A stretch of DNA of 47,222 nucleotides from Candidatus Altarchaeota archaeon (GCA_016931955.1 JAFGDV010000007.1:1-47222); one strand, 5' to 3'. Positions 25,610-34,395 are shown, counted from the stretch's first letter. The notes: a model not told the origin generated them from the sequence alone. Translations and numbers: made by a program.

Positions 25610-25735
25610 CAAGGTAGTCCTGTCGAGCCCCCAAAAGGGCGAAGACAGGACACTGATGCGAGCTGGCAGTGTCAGCTCGGCGACATAGACCTGACGAGGG
25701 TGCACGTAGAATAGCAAGGTAGTCCTGTCGAGCCC
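25573..25735. repeat. 58-bp exact direct duplication of the fae-hps 3' end, with hairpins between copies
   Basis: Bases 25573-25630 and 25678-25735 are identical. The first copy contains the end of fae-hps and its stop; the second is non-coding residue. Between them are two stems: GTCCTGTC/GACAGGAC with an inner GCCC/GGGC (25617-25651) and CGAGCTG/CAGCTCG (25659-25679). The second copy keeps only the 5' arm of the first stem. A tandem duplication, an element insertion or an assembly join could produce this. Confidence 0.85.
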
Positions 25736-25767
25736 TGGTGTATTTCTTGCGGAACTGACGGCGGCAG

Positions 25768-26286
25768 TTAGTCGAGGTCGACTATACCTCCTGAGTCGAA
25801 TATTGCGTTAAGTGTTGCGACTGATGCTGCTATGATGTATTCTTCCTGTGTTGTTTCTTCGACTATGTGGACGGTGTATAGTGCGTCCGTGATTCCCGCG
25901 TTTTCCAGTATCTCCTCTACTTTTTCGCTGATTTCTTCGGCGGCTTTCTCGTCTATTTCGAAGTCTGATAGCAGCGACAGCTGCTTTATTCCTTCGCCTT
26001 TCACTGACGGAATCAGCGATACCCTTAGTGTTTTATTGTTGTCTATGCCGCATCCTGGATCTGATACAGTTATGCCTGCTTTCTTCCATTCGAGGACTTT
26101 GAGGTTGCTTATGCCGTTTTTGGAGAGGCTTCTCTTAACATCATCCAGTTTTTCGCTTTTGACCTGCAGTGCCACTTCTCTCCCTATGAGGGACATGTGG
26201 AGTATTCCTTCCATGGGTAGGTTGTTGAACAGGTCTTCCACGGATCTTCCATTGTATGATCCGGATAATGCGACTGAATACTTCAT
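25768..26286 (-). CDS. Conserved-looking archaeal protein, unknown function
   Basis: A 172-residue protein from the ATG at 26286 (a TTG 12 nt upstream is the less likely alternative). It contains alternating strands and helices (KYSVALSGSYNG, GILHMSLIGREVALQVKSEKLDDVKRSL) and DPGCGIDNNKTLRVSLIPSVKG, then an acidic helix (EIDEKAAEEISEKVEEILENAG) and YTVHIVEETTQEEYIIAASVATLNAIFD. It has no signal peptide or membrane helix. I cannot assign a family. The 3' end lies close to the duplicated fae-hps tail; a methyltransferase gene starts divergently 47 nt away. Confidence 0.7.
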   Translation of the reverse strand: MKYSVALSGSYNGRSVEDLFNNLPMEGILHMSLIGREVALQVKSEKLDDVKRSLSKNGISNLKVLEWKKAGITVSDPGCGIDNNKTLRVSLIPSVKGEGIKQLSLLSDFEIDEKAAEEISEKVEEILENAGITDALYTVHIVEETTQEEYIIAASVATLNAIFDSGGIVDLD

Positions 26287-26333
26287 CTTTGGTTGCAATA
26301 GTAATATAGGCTGTTGACTGATAAATATGGAAG

Positions 26334-26918
26334 ATGATCTACTACCGTAATCTCAGGATGAAGACGCACCCTGAAGTGTATGAGCCGGCAGAGGATTCCT
26401 TTCTCTTGGCTGAGAACCTGTGTGTTGGGGATGGTTGGAGGGTCTTGGATATGGGGACTGGTACGGGATTGCTTGCGTTGGTAGCTGCTGAGAATGCTGA
26501 ATACGTTTTAGGAGTCGACGTTAATCCTGTTGCTGTGGGGCTTGCATTAGAGAACGCCGTCCTTAATGGTGTGACCAATGTTGGATTCAAGGTAAGCGAC
26601 CTCTTCAGTGGTATTCGAGAAAGATTTGATTTGATCGTCTTTAATCCGCCTTATCTTCCAGTCGATGAAGATGATACTCTCGGGATGGCGTGGTCTGGGG
26701 GCTTGGATGGCTTATCCGTTGTCAAGCGTTTTATCGGGTCCGCTCCAAAGTACCTTAGCAGGGATGGGGTCATGATGCTCTTGGTTTCCTCTTTCAACGA
26801 CGTCGATCACGTAAGGGACTTGCTTGAAGAAAATGGTCTTGGGTCTGAGGTTGTTTCCAGGAGGAGGTTCTTTTTCGAGGAACTCTTTGTTCTCAGGTGC
26901 AGCATCTCAGCTATTTAA
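26334..26918 (+). CDS. HemK2/Mtq2-type protein methyltransferase
   Basis: A 194-residue class I SAM methyltransferase. VYEPAEDSFLLAE near the N-terminus, DMGTGTGLLALVAAE (motif I), GVDVNPVAV and the catalytic NPPYLP (motif IV) place it in the HemK2/Mtq2 group. Members methylate the Gln of the GGQ motif in archaeal and eukaryotic release factor 1. The archaeal form is small and lacks the N-terminal domain of bacterial PrmC, as here. ATG 26334 is used; ATG 26358 (MKTHPEVYEP) is an equally good alternative. Confidence 0.87.
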   Translation: MIYYRNLRMKTHPEVYEPAEDSFLLAENLCVGDGWRVLDMGTGTGLLALVAAENAEYVLGVDVNPVAVGLALENAVLNGVTNVGFKVSDLFSGIRERFDLIVFNPPYLPVDEDDTLGMAWSGGLDGLSVVKRFIGSAPKYLSRDGVMMLLVSSFNDVDHVRDLLEENGLGSEVVSRRRFFFEELFVLRCSISAI

Positions 26919-26951
26919 TCAAACGGTGCTAATTAATAACAGGTGATGTGA

Positions 26952-28634
26952 ATGAAATCTTTATCGGTTTTTTTGGTTTTGTTTTTGCTTGCGGGCTTTT
27001 CTGCTGCAGAATACCTTGAGCGGGAGTGTCTCTACCAGAGGGATGGCTCCTATATCATGTCTGTCTACGCTGGGGACTTGAAAGGCGACGGCGTTGTTGA
27101 AATATTCGCCGGATCGGATAATGGAGTCGTCATGGATTTCTCCTACAAGGACTGCGGCAGGGCAAGCAGGCAGTGGAGTCCTACATGGCAGTACAACCAG
27201 AAGGTATCAAATAAGGGCAGCATCCTCGACATGGGGATAAGTGATTTCGAAAAAGATGGTAAGAATGATCTCTTTGTCGCGGCTAAGAGCCGTGATGAGT
27301 ATCTGTTTTTGCTTAGCAATATCGGGAACTTCAGATGGGCTGATGAGAAGGCTGGCGGCCTTGTCCTCTCCATGGATGTCGCGAATCTAGACGACGATGC
27401 ATTGGATGAGATCATAATAGGGAACGAAGGGAACGTTGTTGCAGTGATCGATGGCGAAACCGTTGTGAAATGGAAGACCACCTTAGACAATCCAGTCTAC
27501 TTTGTGAAGGCCTTGGACTTGGATGATGACGGCTCCTTGGAGGTTGTCGCATTAACGAACAGGTACATGGAATCTGCTTCAGTCTACGTCTTGAACGCCA
27601 ACGGCGGATTGTTGTGGAATTATTCGATAGATTGGGGTGTTTATCAGGCATCAGATAGTTCCATCTCTGTGGGTGACCTGGATGGTGACAACATGCTTGA
27701 GATCGCGGTTGCCACATACAAGAAGGGAGTCATCGCCTTAGACCATGATGGGAGCCTGTTGTGGGATTATCCAACCGAGAGGCTGGTGAACTCCGTCCAT
27801 ATTTCAGGCTCTGAGGTGATATTCAGCTCCAATCCGTACCTCTACTTTGTAGATGCCTCCATGAGGCTGAAATCGAAGATCGACATAAACGGCTCAGCGC
27901 TGATAATACAGAGAATAGATCTTGAAGGTGACGGCTCTGAAGAGGTGTTGTTGGGAATGAACAGAATGATACAGGTCATTGGAGGGGATGGTGTGAGGAA
28001 GGGTTCTTGGGATATCGGGAAAAGTGTCGGGGCTTTATCCATGTATCCCTCGGACCTGGACGGCGACGGTAGGATGGAGATCATCGCAGGCTATGGCTGG
28101 GATGAGGCACGGCTGGATAAGGGATACAAGGCAGGGGAACTCATCATCCTGAAGGTGACCGGCGGCGTAGGAGCTACTACTACTACAACTGTGCCTTCTG
28201 TAGAGACTACAACTACTACTAGGACGGCTGCTGTCACGACATCAACCTATAAGCCTGCTGAGACCACGACCCTTCCCGTGACAACGAGCATTCCATCAGC
28301 GGGTGGGGGCATTAATCTCGGATTGATATTCTTGTTCGTGGTCATCATGGTTGTTGTCTTTGCAGTATTGGCTGTCATTGTTTTTTTCTTCTTTATGAAA
28401 GGAAAGAAAGGGGAAAAGACTAAGGAGGAGAAGATCATTGACAACCTGATTGAGGAGAAGTCAGTTGTAGCTGAGGGAAAGAAGGAGCCATCGGGGTCTG
28501 AGGTAGCGAAAGAAGAAGCTGTGGAAGAAACATCAGAAGATACTGCGACTGATATCACGTCAAATAAAGAAACGAAGACAAACTCTGGGTCTGGTAAGAA
28601 GACAACGAAAGGTAACAGCAAGAAGACGCAATGA
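26952..28634 (+). CDS. FG-GAP repeat surface protein with Thr-rich stalk and membrane anchor
   Basis: A 560-residue protein in four parts. There is a signal peptide (1-19). An extracellular beta-propeller follows, with repeated Asp-rich calcium loops such as DLDDDGSLEVVA, DLDGDNMLEIAVA, DLEGDGSEEVLLG and DLDGDGRMEIIAGY. Then come a Thr-rich stalk (about 408-450) and a transmembrane helix (about 455-481) with a 79-residue charged cytoplasmic tail (Lys/Glu then Thr/Ser/Lys-rich). This suits adhesion or extracellular sensing. The TTTT stalk resembles that of the lipoprotein at 242-1042. The stop overlaps the scpB start by 4 nt, an odd coupling of a surface protein to a chromosome-condensation factor. 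Confidence 0.83.
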   Translation: MKSLSVFLVLFLLAGFSAAEYLERECLYQRDGSYIMSVYAGDLKGDGVVEIFAGSDNGVVMDFSYKDCGRASRQWSPTWQYNQKVSNKGSILDMGISDFEKDGKNDLFVAAKSRDEYLFLLSNIGNFRWADEKAGGLVLSMDVANLDDDALDEIIIGNEGNVVAVIDGETVVKWKTTLDNPVYFVKALDLDDDGSLEVVALTNRYMESASVYVLNANGGLLWNYSIDWGVYQASDSSISVGDLDGDNMLEIAVATYKKGVIALDHDGSLLWDYPTERLVNSVHISGSEVIFSSNPYLYFVDASMRLKSKIDINGSALIIQRIDLEGDGSEEVLLGMNRMIQVIGGDGVRKGSWDIGKSVGALSMYPSDLDGDGRMEIIAGYGWDEARLDKGYKAGELIILKVTGGVGATTTTTVPSVETTTTTRTAAVTTSTYKPAETTTLPVTTSIPSAGGGINLGLIFLFVVIMVVVFAVLAVIVFFFFMKGKKGEKTKEEKIIDNLIEEKSVVAEGKKEPSGSEVAKEEAVEETSEDTATDITSNKETKTNSGSGKKTTKGNSKKTQ

Positions 28635-29122
28635 ATGACCTGAAATCCTTGATAGAGGCTGCTTTGTTCGCCTCGGGGAGGGCGCTTGACGTCGAGGAAC
28701 TGGCTAAGACCTGCGGTTCGGGGAACGTTGGATTAATCCGCAGATCCGTTGAGGAGCTTTTGAGGGAGTACGAGAACAGGAACTCTGGTCTTGTCATCAG
28801 GATGACGGATGACGGTTATCTGATGCAGGTGAGACCGGAGCTTGAGGGAAGGATTATCCACCTTGTCCCGGAAACCGATATCCCGGCCCCTATTCTAAAG
28901 ACTCTGGCTTTGATCGCCTACGAGCAGCCTGTGAAGCAGTCCAAGATCGTCAAGGAACGTGGTAACAAGGTCTACTCCTACATAAAATTCCTGCGTCAGC
29001 AGGGGCTTGTCGAAGGCAAAAGAGATGGAAGGACGCGGATTCTATCGGTTACTCCAAAATTCAGGGACTACTTTCACGTGGATGATCTGAAGGGGCTCTT
29101 GGAGAAGGGAGAGAACAGTTGA
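28631..29122 (+). CDS. scpB: SMC-associated segregation/condensation protein ScpB
   Basis: A 163-residue protein with two winged helices. LKSLIEAALFASGRALDVEELA and the conserved LKTLALIAYEQPVKQSKIVKERGNKVYSYIKFLRQQGLVEGKRDGRT are typical of ScpB, which dimerises and joins ScpA and SMC in the condensin-like complex. No scpA or smc lies in the window. It is cotranscribed with the FG-GAP gene (4-nt overlap) and followed 10 nt later by htpX. Confidence 0.9.
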   Translation: MNDLKSLIEAALFASGRALDVEELAKTCGSGNVGLIRRSVEELLREYENRNSGLVIRMTDDGYLMQVRPELEGRIIHLVPETDIPAPILKTLALIAYEQPVKQSKIVKERGNKVYSYIKFLRQQGLVEGKRDGRTRILSVTPKFRDYFHVDDLKGLLEKGENS

Positions 29123-29132
29123 GGTGATGTCT

Positions 29133-30104
29133 ATGTGGCTTCAGACTAGGATGTATATATTGATCGGTTTGATGTTTGCCGTACTTTATGCTTTACTGGT
29201 TGCTGCTGGTGCATACGTCGGCGTAGGCAATTTCTTCTTCTATGCTGTGCTAGCTGTGGTCATGCTCTTCATCCAGTACATCATCGGACCGTCTTTGGTT
29301 GAGTGGTCTATGGGCGTAAGGTATGTGTCCCCCGAGGAGGCGCCTGAACTGCATCAGATGGTTGAAGAGCTCGCCCGTGCCGCAGGGATAAAGAAGCCCC
29401 GCGTCTGCATTTCCAAGATACAGGTCCCCAACGCCTTCGCCTTCGGTCGATCGATATCTGATGGTAGGGTATGCGTCACCGAAGGCATCCTGAGGCTTAT
29501 GGATAGGAGCGAGCTGCGGGCTGTTTTAGGCCATGAGCTCTCTCACATAAAGAACAGGGATGTTACAACAATGACATTGCTCTCCATAGTGCCCATCGTC
29601 TGCTGGCATCTGGCTTGGAGCTTTATGTTTTCGGGAAGGCGGGACAGAGGCAACGCCGTTTTTATCGGATTATTCGCGTTCCTGCTGTATTTCATAACCA
29701 ACCTGCTTGTAATGTATGGCTCAAGGATCAGGGAGTATTACGCAGACAAGGGGAGTGTCGAGCTCGGCAATCCGCCGCATCAGCTGGCGTCTGCATTATA
29801 CAAGCTCGTGTATGTGAGCGCCCGGGCTCCTAAGGATGCCCTAAAGCAGATGGAGGGCTATAAGGCCTTCTTCCTGAATGACCCTTCCAAGGCTGTTTCC
29901 GAGATAAGAGAATTAAGTGAACTGGATAGGGATATGAACGGAACCGTTGATGAAGAGGAATTAATGAACCTGAGGAGAAGTAAAGTCGGCGTGGGTTTCT
30001 CCGATCATCTGATGGAGTTATTGAGCACTCACCCGAACATGCTGAAGAGAATCAAGAACCTATCCACACTCTCCACAATGAGAGAAACCAGGGTGATATA
30101 TTAG
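29133..30104 (+). CDS. htpX: M48-family membrane zinc metalloprotease HtpX
   Basis: A 323-residue integral-membrane protease for quality control of membrane proteins. Two N-terminal helices (about 9-27 and 33-55) precede the zinc site HELSH (in AVLGHELSHIKNRD), with further helices and the third-ligand region REYYADKGSVELG. Start chosen at 29133 (MWLQTRMYIL) because GAGGTGAT lies at the proper distance; upstream GTG and ATG codons overlap that Shine-Dalgarno. A small region (ELDRDMNGTVDEEEL) looks like an EF-hand-like acidic loop, unusual for HtpX. Confidence 0.92.
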   Translation: MWLQTRMYILIGLMFAVLYALLVAAGAYVGVGNFFFYAVLAVVMLFIQYIIGPSLVEWSMGVRYVSPEEAPELHQMVEELARAAGIKKPRVCISKIQVPNAFAFGRSISDGRVCVTEGILRLMDRSELRAVLGHELSHIKNRDVTTMTLLSIVPIVCWHLAWSFMFSGRRDRGNAVFIGLFAFLLYFITNLLVMYGSRIREYYADKGSVELGNPPHQLASALYKLVYVSARAPKDALKQMEGYKAFFLNDPSKAVSEIRELSELDRDMNGTVDEEELMNLRRSKVGVGFSDHLMELLSTHPNMLKRIKNLSTLSTMRETRVIY

Positions 30105-30145
30105 AGAGTTATGATCTCATATAACACGAATTATGGATGATTCAA

Positions 30146-30382
30146 ATGGAGTACAATAAGATCGTATATGCGACTTTTGCAGTGGGTTTGGTCTTTGTTT
30201 TCCTTTCGTTTCTTTTAGGTATACTAGCCCCCCCATCGAACCTCATATATTCAGGGAAAGTACTTGGAGTTTTTATAATCGCTGCCGGTCTTATAACCGG
30301 AGGTATCTTCTCAAAGGAGCAGGATATTCTAAGGGCTGCTATGATAGTCTCGGCAGCTTTGCTTGTTGCTGGGGTTTTTTGA
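30146..30382 (+). CDS. Small two-helix membrane protein
   Basis: A 78-residue hydrophobic protein beginning MEYNKIVYATFAVG, preceded by the SD-like GGATGAT; an in-frame ATG lies 9 nt upstream. At least two transmembrane segments are evident (about 5-27 and 39-52), with perhaps a third at the C-terminus. No family recognised. Its stop overlaps the tatD start (TGATG), so the pair is translationally coupled. Confidence 0.6.
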   Translation: MEYNKIVYATFAVGLVFVFLSFLLGILAPPSNLIYSGKVLGVFIIAAGLITGGIFSKEQDILRAAMIVSAALLVAGVF

Positions 30383-31146
30383 TGACAATGCTCATAGACG
30401 TGCATGCTCACCTGGATTTTCCCCAGTTTGATTCCGATAGGGAGAGGGTTATTGAAGACGCCCGGGAAACTGGTATCTTCATAGTCAACTCCGGTTTGGG
30501 TCCTTCTGGTATAGAGAAGACCCTTGATTTAGCGAGAAACCATGATAACGTTTTCGCAACCCTCGGCCTTTCCCCACAGGAATTCAGCCAGGAGACGATA
30601 GATAACACATTAGCGTTGATAAGAAAGCATAGTGCTGAAATCTTGGGCATCGGAGAAGTCGGGCTTGACTACTACTGGGTCAAGGATCCCTCTGACAGGA
30701 GAAAAGAAATAGGAAACCTTCAGGTCTTCATTGAATTGTCCAAGTCCTTGAGTCTTCCCTTGGTTATTCACTCGAGGGGTGCCGAAGGCGACGTGTTGAA
30801 GGTGTTGGAGGAGAATGACGTAAGAGCCTTATTGCATTGTTTTTCCGGGAGCTTTGAGCAGGCTGAAAGGGCTATCTCACTTGACTGCCTCATATCTATT
30901 CCAACATCCGTGGTTTATTCGAAGAACAAGCAAGGCCTGGTGAAGAGATTGCCTCTGGAGTCTATAGTCTTGGAGACCGATGCCCCGTATCTCTCCCCGA
31001 ACCCGAAGACGAGAAACGAGCCGAAGAATATCATGCTTTCAAGGGATAAAGTGGCTGAAATCAGGGGTTTGGATAAGCATGTTGTCGAGGAGACTACGAC
31101 TGAAAACGCTTTAAGGTTTTTTGATTTAAAGGTGAGTGTGACCTAA
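30382..31146 (+). CDS. TatD-family metal-dependent hydrolase
   Basis: A 254-residue TIM-barrel hydrolase with all metal ligands visible: HAHLD near the N-terminus, Glu in GEVGLDYYW, His in VIHSRGAE, His in LLHCFSGS and Asp in ETDAPYLSP. TatD-family enzymes are mostly DNA 3'-5' exonucleases or deoxyribonucleases; the archaeal function is not settled. The start at 30382 uses the TGATG junction; ATG 30388 is possible. Confidence 0.88.
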   Translation: MTMLIDVHAHLDFPQFDSDRERVIEDARETGIFIVNSGLGPSGIEKTLDLARNHDNVFATLGLSPQEFSQETIDNTLALIRKHSAEILGIGEVGLDYYWVKDPSDRRKEIGNLQVFIELSKSLSLPLVIHSRGAEGDVLKVLEENDVRALLHCFSGSFEQAERAISLDCLISIPTSVVYSKNKQGLVKRLPLESIVLETDAPYLSPNPKTRNEPKNIMLSRDKVAEIRGLDKHVVEETTTENALRFFDLKVSVT

Positions 31147-31159
31147 TCTTATTTGTCTT

Positions 31160-31792
31160 ATGGAATCCATTAAGAGGTTCTCGGATGTTATGCTGGAGCA
31201 GGCAAGGATTCTTTCAGATTACTTGAAGACTTATCCCTCCTTCTTCGAGAAACAGATGGGGGAGCTTGATAGATTGTGTGAGCTCATAGAGGGCAGCAGG
31301 TCTATACACGTGTATGGTAAAGGCAGGTCCGCTAACGCGGCGGTGAGCCTCGCCCTCAGATTGAAGCACTTTGGCTACAATGTCTGGTTCGTAGGCGACG
31401 TGGTTAAGGAGAGAATCAAGAAAGGGGATGTCTCCATTCTATTCTCTGGCTCCGGTGAGACGGCTGAGGTGGTTAATGTTGCGGCGAGGGCTAAGAAAGA
31501 CAAAGCATCCGTTATCACAATAACCTCATACCCAGACAGCACTTTAAGCAAGTACTCTGACCTAATAATCATTCTCCCGGGGGGTCTTGAAAAGAGGAAG
31601 GGCTGGGATTACCTGGAGGCTCAACTGGCCCCGGAATCCATGAAGGAGCCCCTCTTCTATGGCGGCGGGGAATTCGAGGCGATGGCTTATCTATTCCAGG
31701 AGACCTTGATTAGCGCGATAGGCAAACACAAGAAGATTCCCTCCTGCGCGGTGCTGAGGGAGCATGAACGCGATGAGATAATGGGTGAATGA
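31160..31792 (+). CDS. SIS-domain sugar-phosphate isomerase, probably 6-phospho-3-hexuloisomerase
   Basis: A 210-residue SIS-fold protein. SIHVYGKGRSANAAVSLALRLKHFGYNVWFVGD and ILFSGSGETAEVVNVAARAKKDKASVITITSYPDSTLS match the HxlB/Phi group, which isomerises hexulose 6-phosphate and fructose 6-phosphate. That activity completes the reverse ribulose-monophosphate route with the Fae-Hps fusion about 6 kb upstream, giving pentose phosphates. A different SIS isomerase is possible because the genes are not adjacent. The purM gene follows after 3 nt. Confidence 0.78.
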   Translation: MESIKRFSDVMLEQARILSDYLKTYPSFFEKQMGELDRLCELIEGSRSIHVYGKGRSANAAVSLALRLKHFGYNVWFVGDVVKERIKKGDVSILFSGSGETAEVVNVAARAKKDKASVITITSYPDSTLSKYSDLIIILPGGLEKRKGWDYLEAQLAPESMKEPLFYGGGEFEAMAYLFQETLISAIGKHKKIPSCAVLREHERDEIMGE

Positions 31793-31795
31793 TAA

Positions 31796-32806
31796 ATGCC
31801 AGAAGAGATGACCTATTCTAAGGCTGGGGTCAGCATAGAGAGAGAGGAATTAGCTATAAGGAGTATGATAAACATCCTGCAAAGGACCTTCAAATTCCGC
31901 AAAGGCAAGCAAGGGGAAGTACTGGAGGACATCGGGACCTTCGCTAACGTCATCGATCTAGGGGACCAGGCGCTTGCCATGTGCACGGACGGCGTGGGCT
32001 CAAAGGTCCTAGTCGCCCAAGAACTTGGTAGATACAATACCATCGGCGTAGACGTCGTGGCTATGAACGTAAACGATCTCATATGTATTGGCGCGAGGCC
32101 CCTGGCGATGGTGGATTACCTTGCAGTGAGCAGGATTAACCCCGACATCATGAAGGAGATAGCCATTGGTATCTATGAGGGCGCGAAGCAGTCAGATATT
32201 GCGATAATCGGCGGAGAAACAGCAACCCTGCCAGACATAATAATGGGCGTAGACGGAAAGGGCTTTGACATCGCCGGCACAGCCATCGGCTTAGTCGACA
32301 AAGACAAGATCATCACAGGGGAAAAAATCAATTCCGGGGATGTGGTGCTCGGCTTCAGGAGTTCTGGAATACACTCCAATGGTTTGACTCTCGCTAGAAG
32401 GGTCCTCCCCAGGAACATGTGGATGGAATTACTCACCCCTACCAGGATCTACGTGAAGGAGGTCATCGAATTGTTAGGGAACTATGAAGTCCATGGCCTC
32501 GCGCACATAACCGGCGGCGGATTCAGGAACCTGTTGCGGATAACCCCCTTAGGATTCCTCCTTGACAGTCTTCCCGCCCCGCAGATGATATTCAAGAAGA
32601 TACAAGAGCTGGGTAACGTCTCCGACAAGGAGATGTATAAGACATTCAACATGGGCGTCGGCTTCTGTGTTATCCTGGATGGGTCCTCCGCCGACGAAAT
32701 CATTAAAAAGTATGGCAACAAGTGGAAGATCAGCAGGATCGGCAGCATTACAGGGGATGGGGGTGTCAAGATAGTTAAGGAAGGCGGCGAAATAATATTC
32801 CAGTGA
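31796..32806 (+). CDS. purM: Phosphoribosylformylglycinamidine cyclo-ligase
   Basis: A 336-residue AIR synthetase of purine synthesis, closing the imidazole ring with ATP. Diagnostic segments: TYSKAGVSIE at the start, CTDGVGSKVL, GVDVVAMNVNDLICIGARPLAMVDYLAV, IGGETATLPDI and SGIHSNGLTLAR. The length is typical. The preceding isomerase gene would supply pentose phosphate for PRPP, a plausible reason for the linkage. Confidence 0.95.
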   Translation: MPEEMTYSKAGVSIEREELAIRSMINILQRTFKFRKGKQGEVLEDIGTFANVIDLGDQALAMCTDGVGSKVLVAQELGRYNTIGVDVVAMNVNDLICIGARPLAMVDYLAVSRINPDIMKEIAIGIYEGAKQSDIAIIGGETATLPDIIMGVDGKGFDIAGTAIGLVDKDKIITGEKINSGDVVLGFRSSGIHSNGLTLARRVLPRNMWMELLTPTRIYVKEVIELLGNYEVHGLAHITGGGFRNLLRITPLGFLLDSLPAPQMIFKKIQELGNVSDKEMYKTFNMGVGFCVILDGSSADEIIKKYGNKWKISRIGSITGDGGVKIVKEGGEIIFQ

Positions 32807-32842
32807 TTTTTTTATGTAATCTAAGATAATAATGGGATTAAA

Positions 32843-33757
32843 ATGCCTATACAAGAGGTCGAAAAGATTTGGATGAATGGAAAACTCGTTAACTGGGACG
32901 ACGCCAGAATTCATGTATTGACTCATGCACTGCACTATGGCTCCGGCGTCTTTGAGGGAATCCGGTGCTATTGCACAGAGAAGGGCCCCGCAGTCTTCCG
33001 CCTCAGGGATCACATTCAGCGACTCCACGATTCAGCGAAGATATATCGTATGAAGGTTCCGTACAGCGTGGATGAGCTTTGTAAGGCGACGAAGGATCTC
33101 ATAAGGGTGAATAAGTTGAAGGAATGCTATATCCGCCCCATCGTCTTCCGCAGCTACGGCGAGATGGGTTTAAGCCCTTTGAAGGCTCCGATCGACACAT
33201 CAATCGCGGTTTGGCCTTGGGGCACCTACCTCGGGGAGGATGGATTGAAGAACGGCATCAAGGCGAAGATATCCTCCGTCCAGAGGATCTCTCCCAACAT
33301 ACTGCCTTCAAGCGCTAAAGCCACCGGCCAATACATTAACTCGATCCTGGCAAAGCTTGAGGTCTTGGACTGCGGCTATGACGAAGCCATCATGCTCGAC
33401 TTCCGAGGCTTCGTCTCCGAGGGCCCTGGAGAGAACATCTTCATGGTCAAGGACTCTGTACTGTATACGCCGCCTGTTCACGCCAGCATCCTGCCGGGGA
33501 TCACCAGGGATTCTGTGAAGGAGATAGCCTCTGATTTTGGCGTCTGTATCAGGGAAACGGATATTGCAAGGAACATGCTCTATAACGCGGACGAAGCATT
33601 CTATACTGGAACCGCTGCCGAGATCACTCCCATACGGCAGATAGACGGCATAGAGTTGGGTCCGCCTGGTCCGACAACGAAGAAGATTCAGAGAAAATTC
33701 TTCGACACCGTGAAGGGTAAAGATCGGCAGTATGAGAAGTGGCTGGACTATGTTTGA
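32843..33757 (+). CDS. ilvE: Branched-chain amino acid aminotransferase
   Basis: A 304-residue class IV pyridoxal-phosphate aminotransferase, making Val, Ile and Leu from their 2-oxo acids. HALHYGSGVFEGIRCY, the cofactor Lys in SSAKATGQYINS, GYDEAIMLD, VSEGPGENIFMVKD and LPGITRDSV are family hallmarks. It would complete the leucine branch whose leuC/leuD genes lie at 10.8-12.8 kb. A T-run after purM (32808-32813) suggests separate transcription. Confidence 0.94.
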   Translation: MPIQEVEKIWMNGKLVNWDDARIHVLTHALHYGSGVFEGIRCYCTEKGPAVFRLRDHIQRLHDSAKIYRMKVPYSVDELCKATKDLIRVNKLKECYIRPIVFRSYGEMGLSPLKAPIDTSIAVWPWGTYLGEDGLKNGIKAKISSVQRISPNILPSSAKATGQYINSILAKLEVLDCGYDEAIMLDFRGFVSEGPGENIFMVKDSVLYTPPVHASILPGITRDSVKEIASDFGVCIRETDIARNMLYNADEAFYTGTAAEITPIRQIDGIELGPPGPTTKKIQRKFFDTVKGKDRQYEKWLDYV

Positions 33758-33770
33758 TTCTTTGTCTTTT

Positions 33771-34166
33771 TTACCATATCTCTAATCTAAGATCCTTTAT
33801 CCTCTTGAAATGCTCTAGCTTTCTGGTAATCAGGGCTTCGTCATTTGCTATGGCTATTGAAGCTATGATGACGTCCATGTCTCTGATCTGATAGCCGGAT
33901 GTTCTTAGTTTTTCTATGAGTTCGCCTGCTATCTTTGAGGATTTTAGGTTGAAATCCAAGACCTTCAGATTCTTTAGTATATTTTCTACTAGAGCCAGGT
34001 TTTCATTGGGACGAGATGACCTGAATGCTACCCTGAATAACTCGCAGGCGGTTATAGTAGTTGTTGACATCGTTGTTCCCTTATCCTCTAGGCTTTTTAT
34101 TTTGTCTACTGCGTCTTTGTCGCCTCGGATTAGACCGACCAGTAAATCGGTGTCAGAACAGGGCAT
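33771..34166 (-). CDS. vapC: VapC-type PIN-domain toxin
   Basis: A 131-residue PIN ribonuclease. Acidic residues of the active site are visible in SDTDLLVGL, ACELFRVAF and RDMDVIIASIAIAND. VapC toxins cleave tRNA or rRNA when freed from their antitoxin. The start overlaps the antitoxin stop (TAATG). Confidence 0.87.
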   Translation of the reverse strand: MPCSDTDLLVGLIRGDKDAVDKIKSLEDKGTTMSTTTITACELFRVAFRSSRPNENLALVENILKNLKVLDFNLKSSKIAGELIEKLRTSGYQIRDMDVIIASIAIANDEALITRKLEHFKRIKDLRLEIW

Positions 34167-34390
34167 TATAGTTTAACCTCCCTGATTTTGATTTTTTCTC
34201 TTTCCTTCAGTATATTGTCAAATATCTTGACTAGCTCTTTCTTGTCTCCCTTCCATTTCCCGGCGAATTCTGTGATAGGCTTCTTTTTTTCAGTTATTTT
34301 CATAACCACGTCTGAGAAGGATTCTTTTTTGCCTTTTATCGAGGATAGTCTTGAATAAGCCGCGTTGGATAGGGATATTACCTTTGTCAC
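34166..34390 (-). CDS. vapB: VapB-type antitoxin (DUF217-like)
   Basis: With a GTG start at 34390 the 74-residue product begins MTKVISLSNAAYSRLSSIKGKKESFSDVVMKI, the typical start of archaeal DUF217 antitoxins: an N-terminal DNA-binding part and a charged C-terminal tail that masks the PIN toxin. The frame stays open to 34432, but that extension would run through the promoter. A TATA sequence about 24 nt upstream suggests a leaderless message. Confidence 0.82.
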   Translation of the reverse strand: MTKVISLSNAAYSRLSSIKGKKESFSDVVMKITEKKKPITEFAGKWKGDKKELVKIFDNILKEREKIKIREVKL

Positions 34391-34395
34391 ATCAA

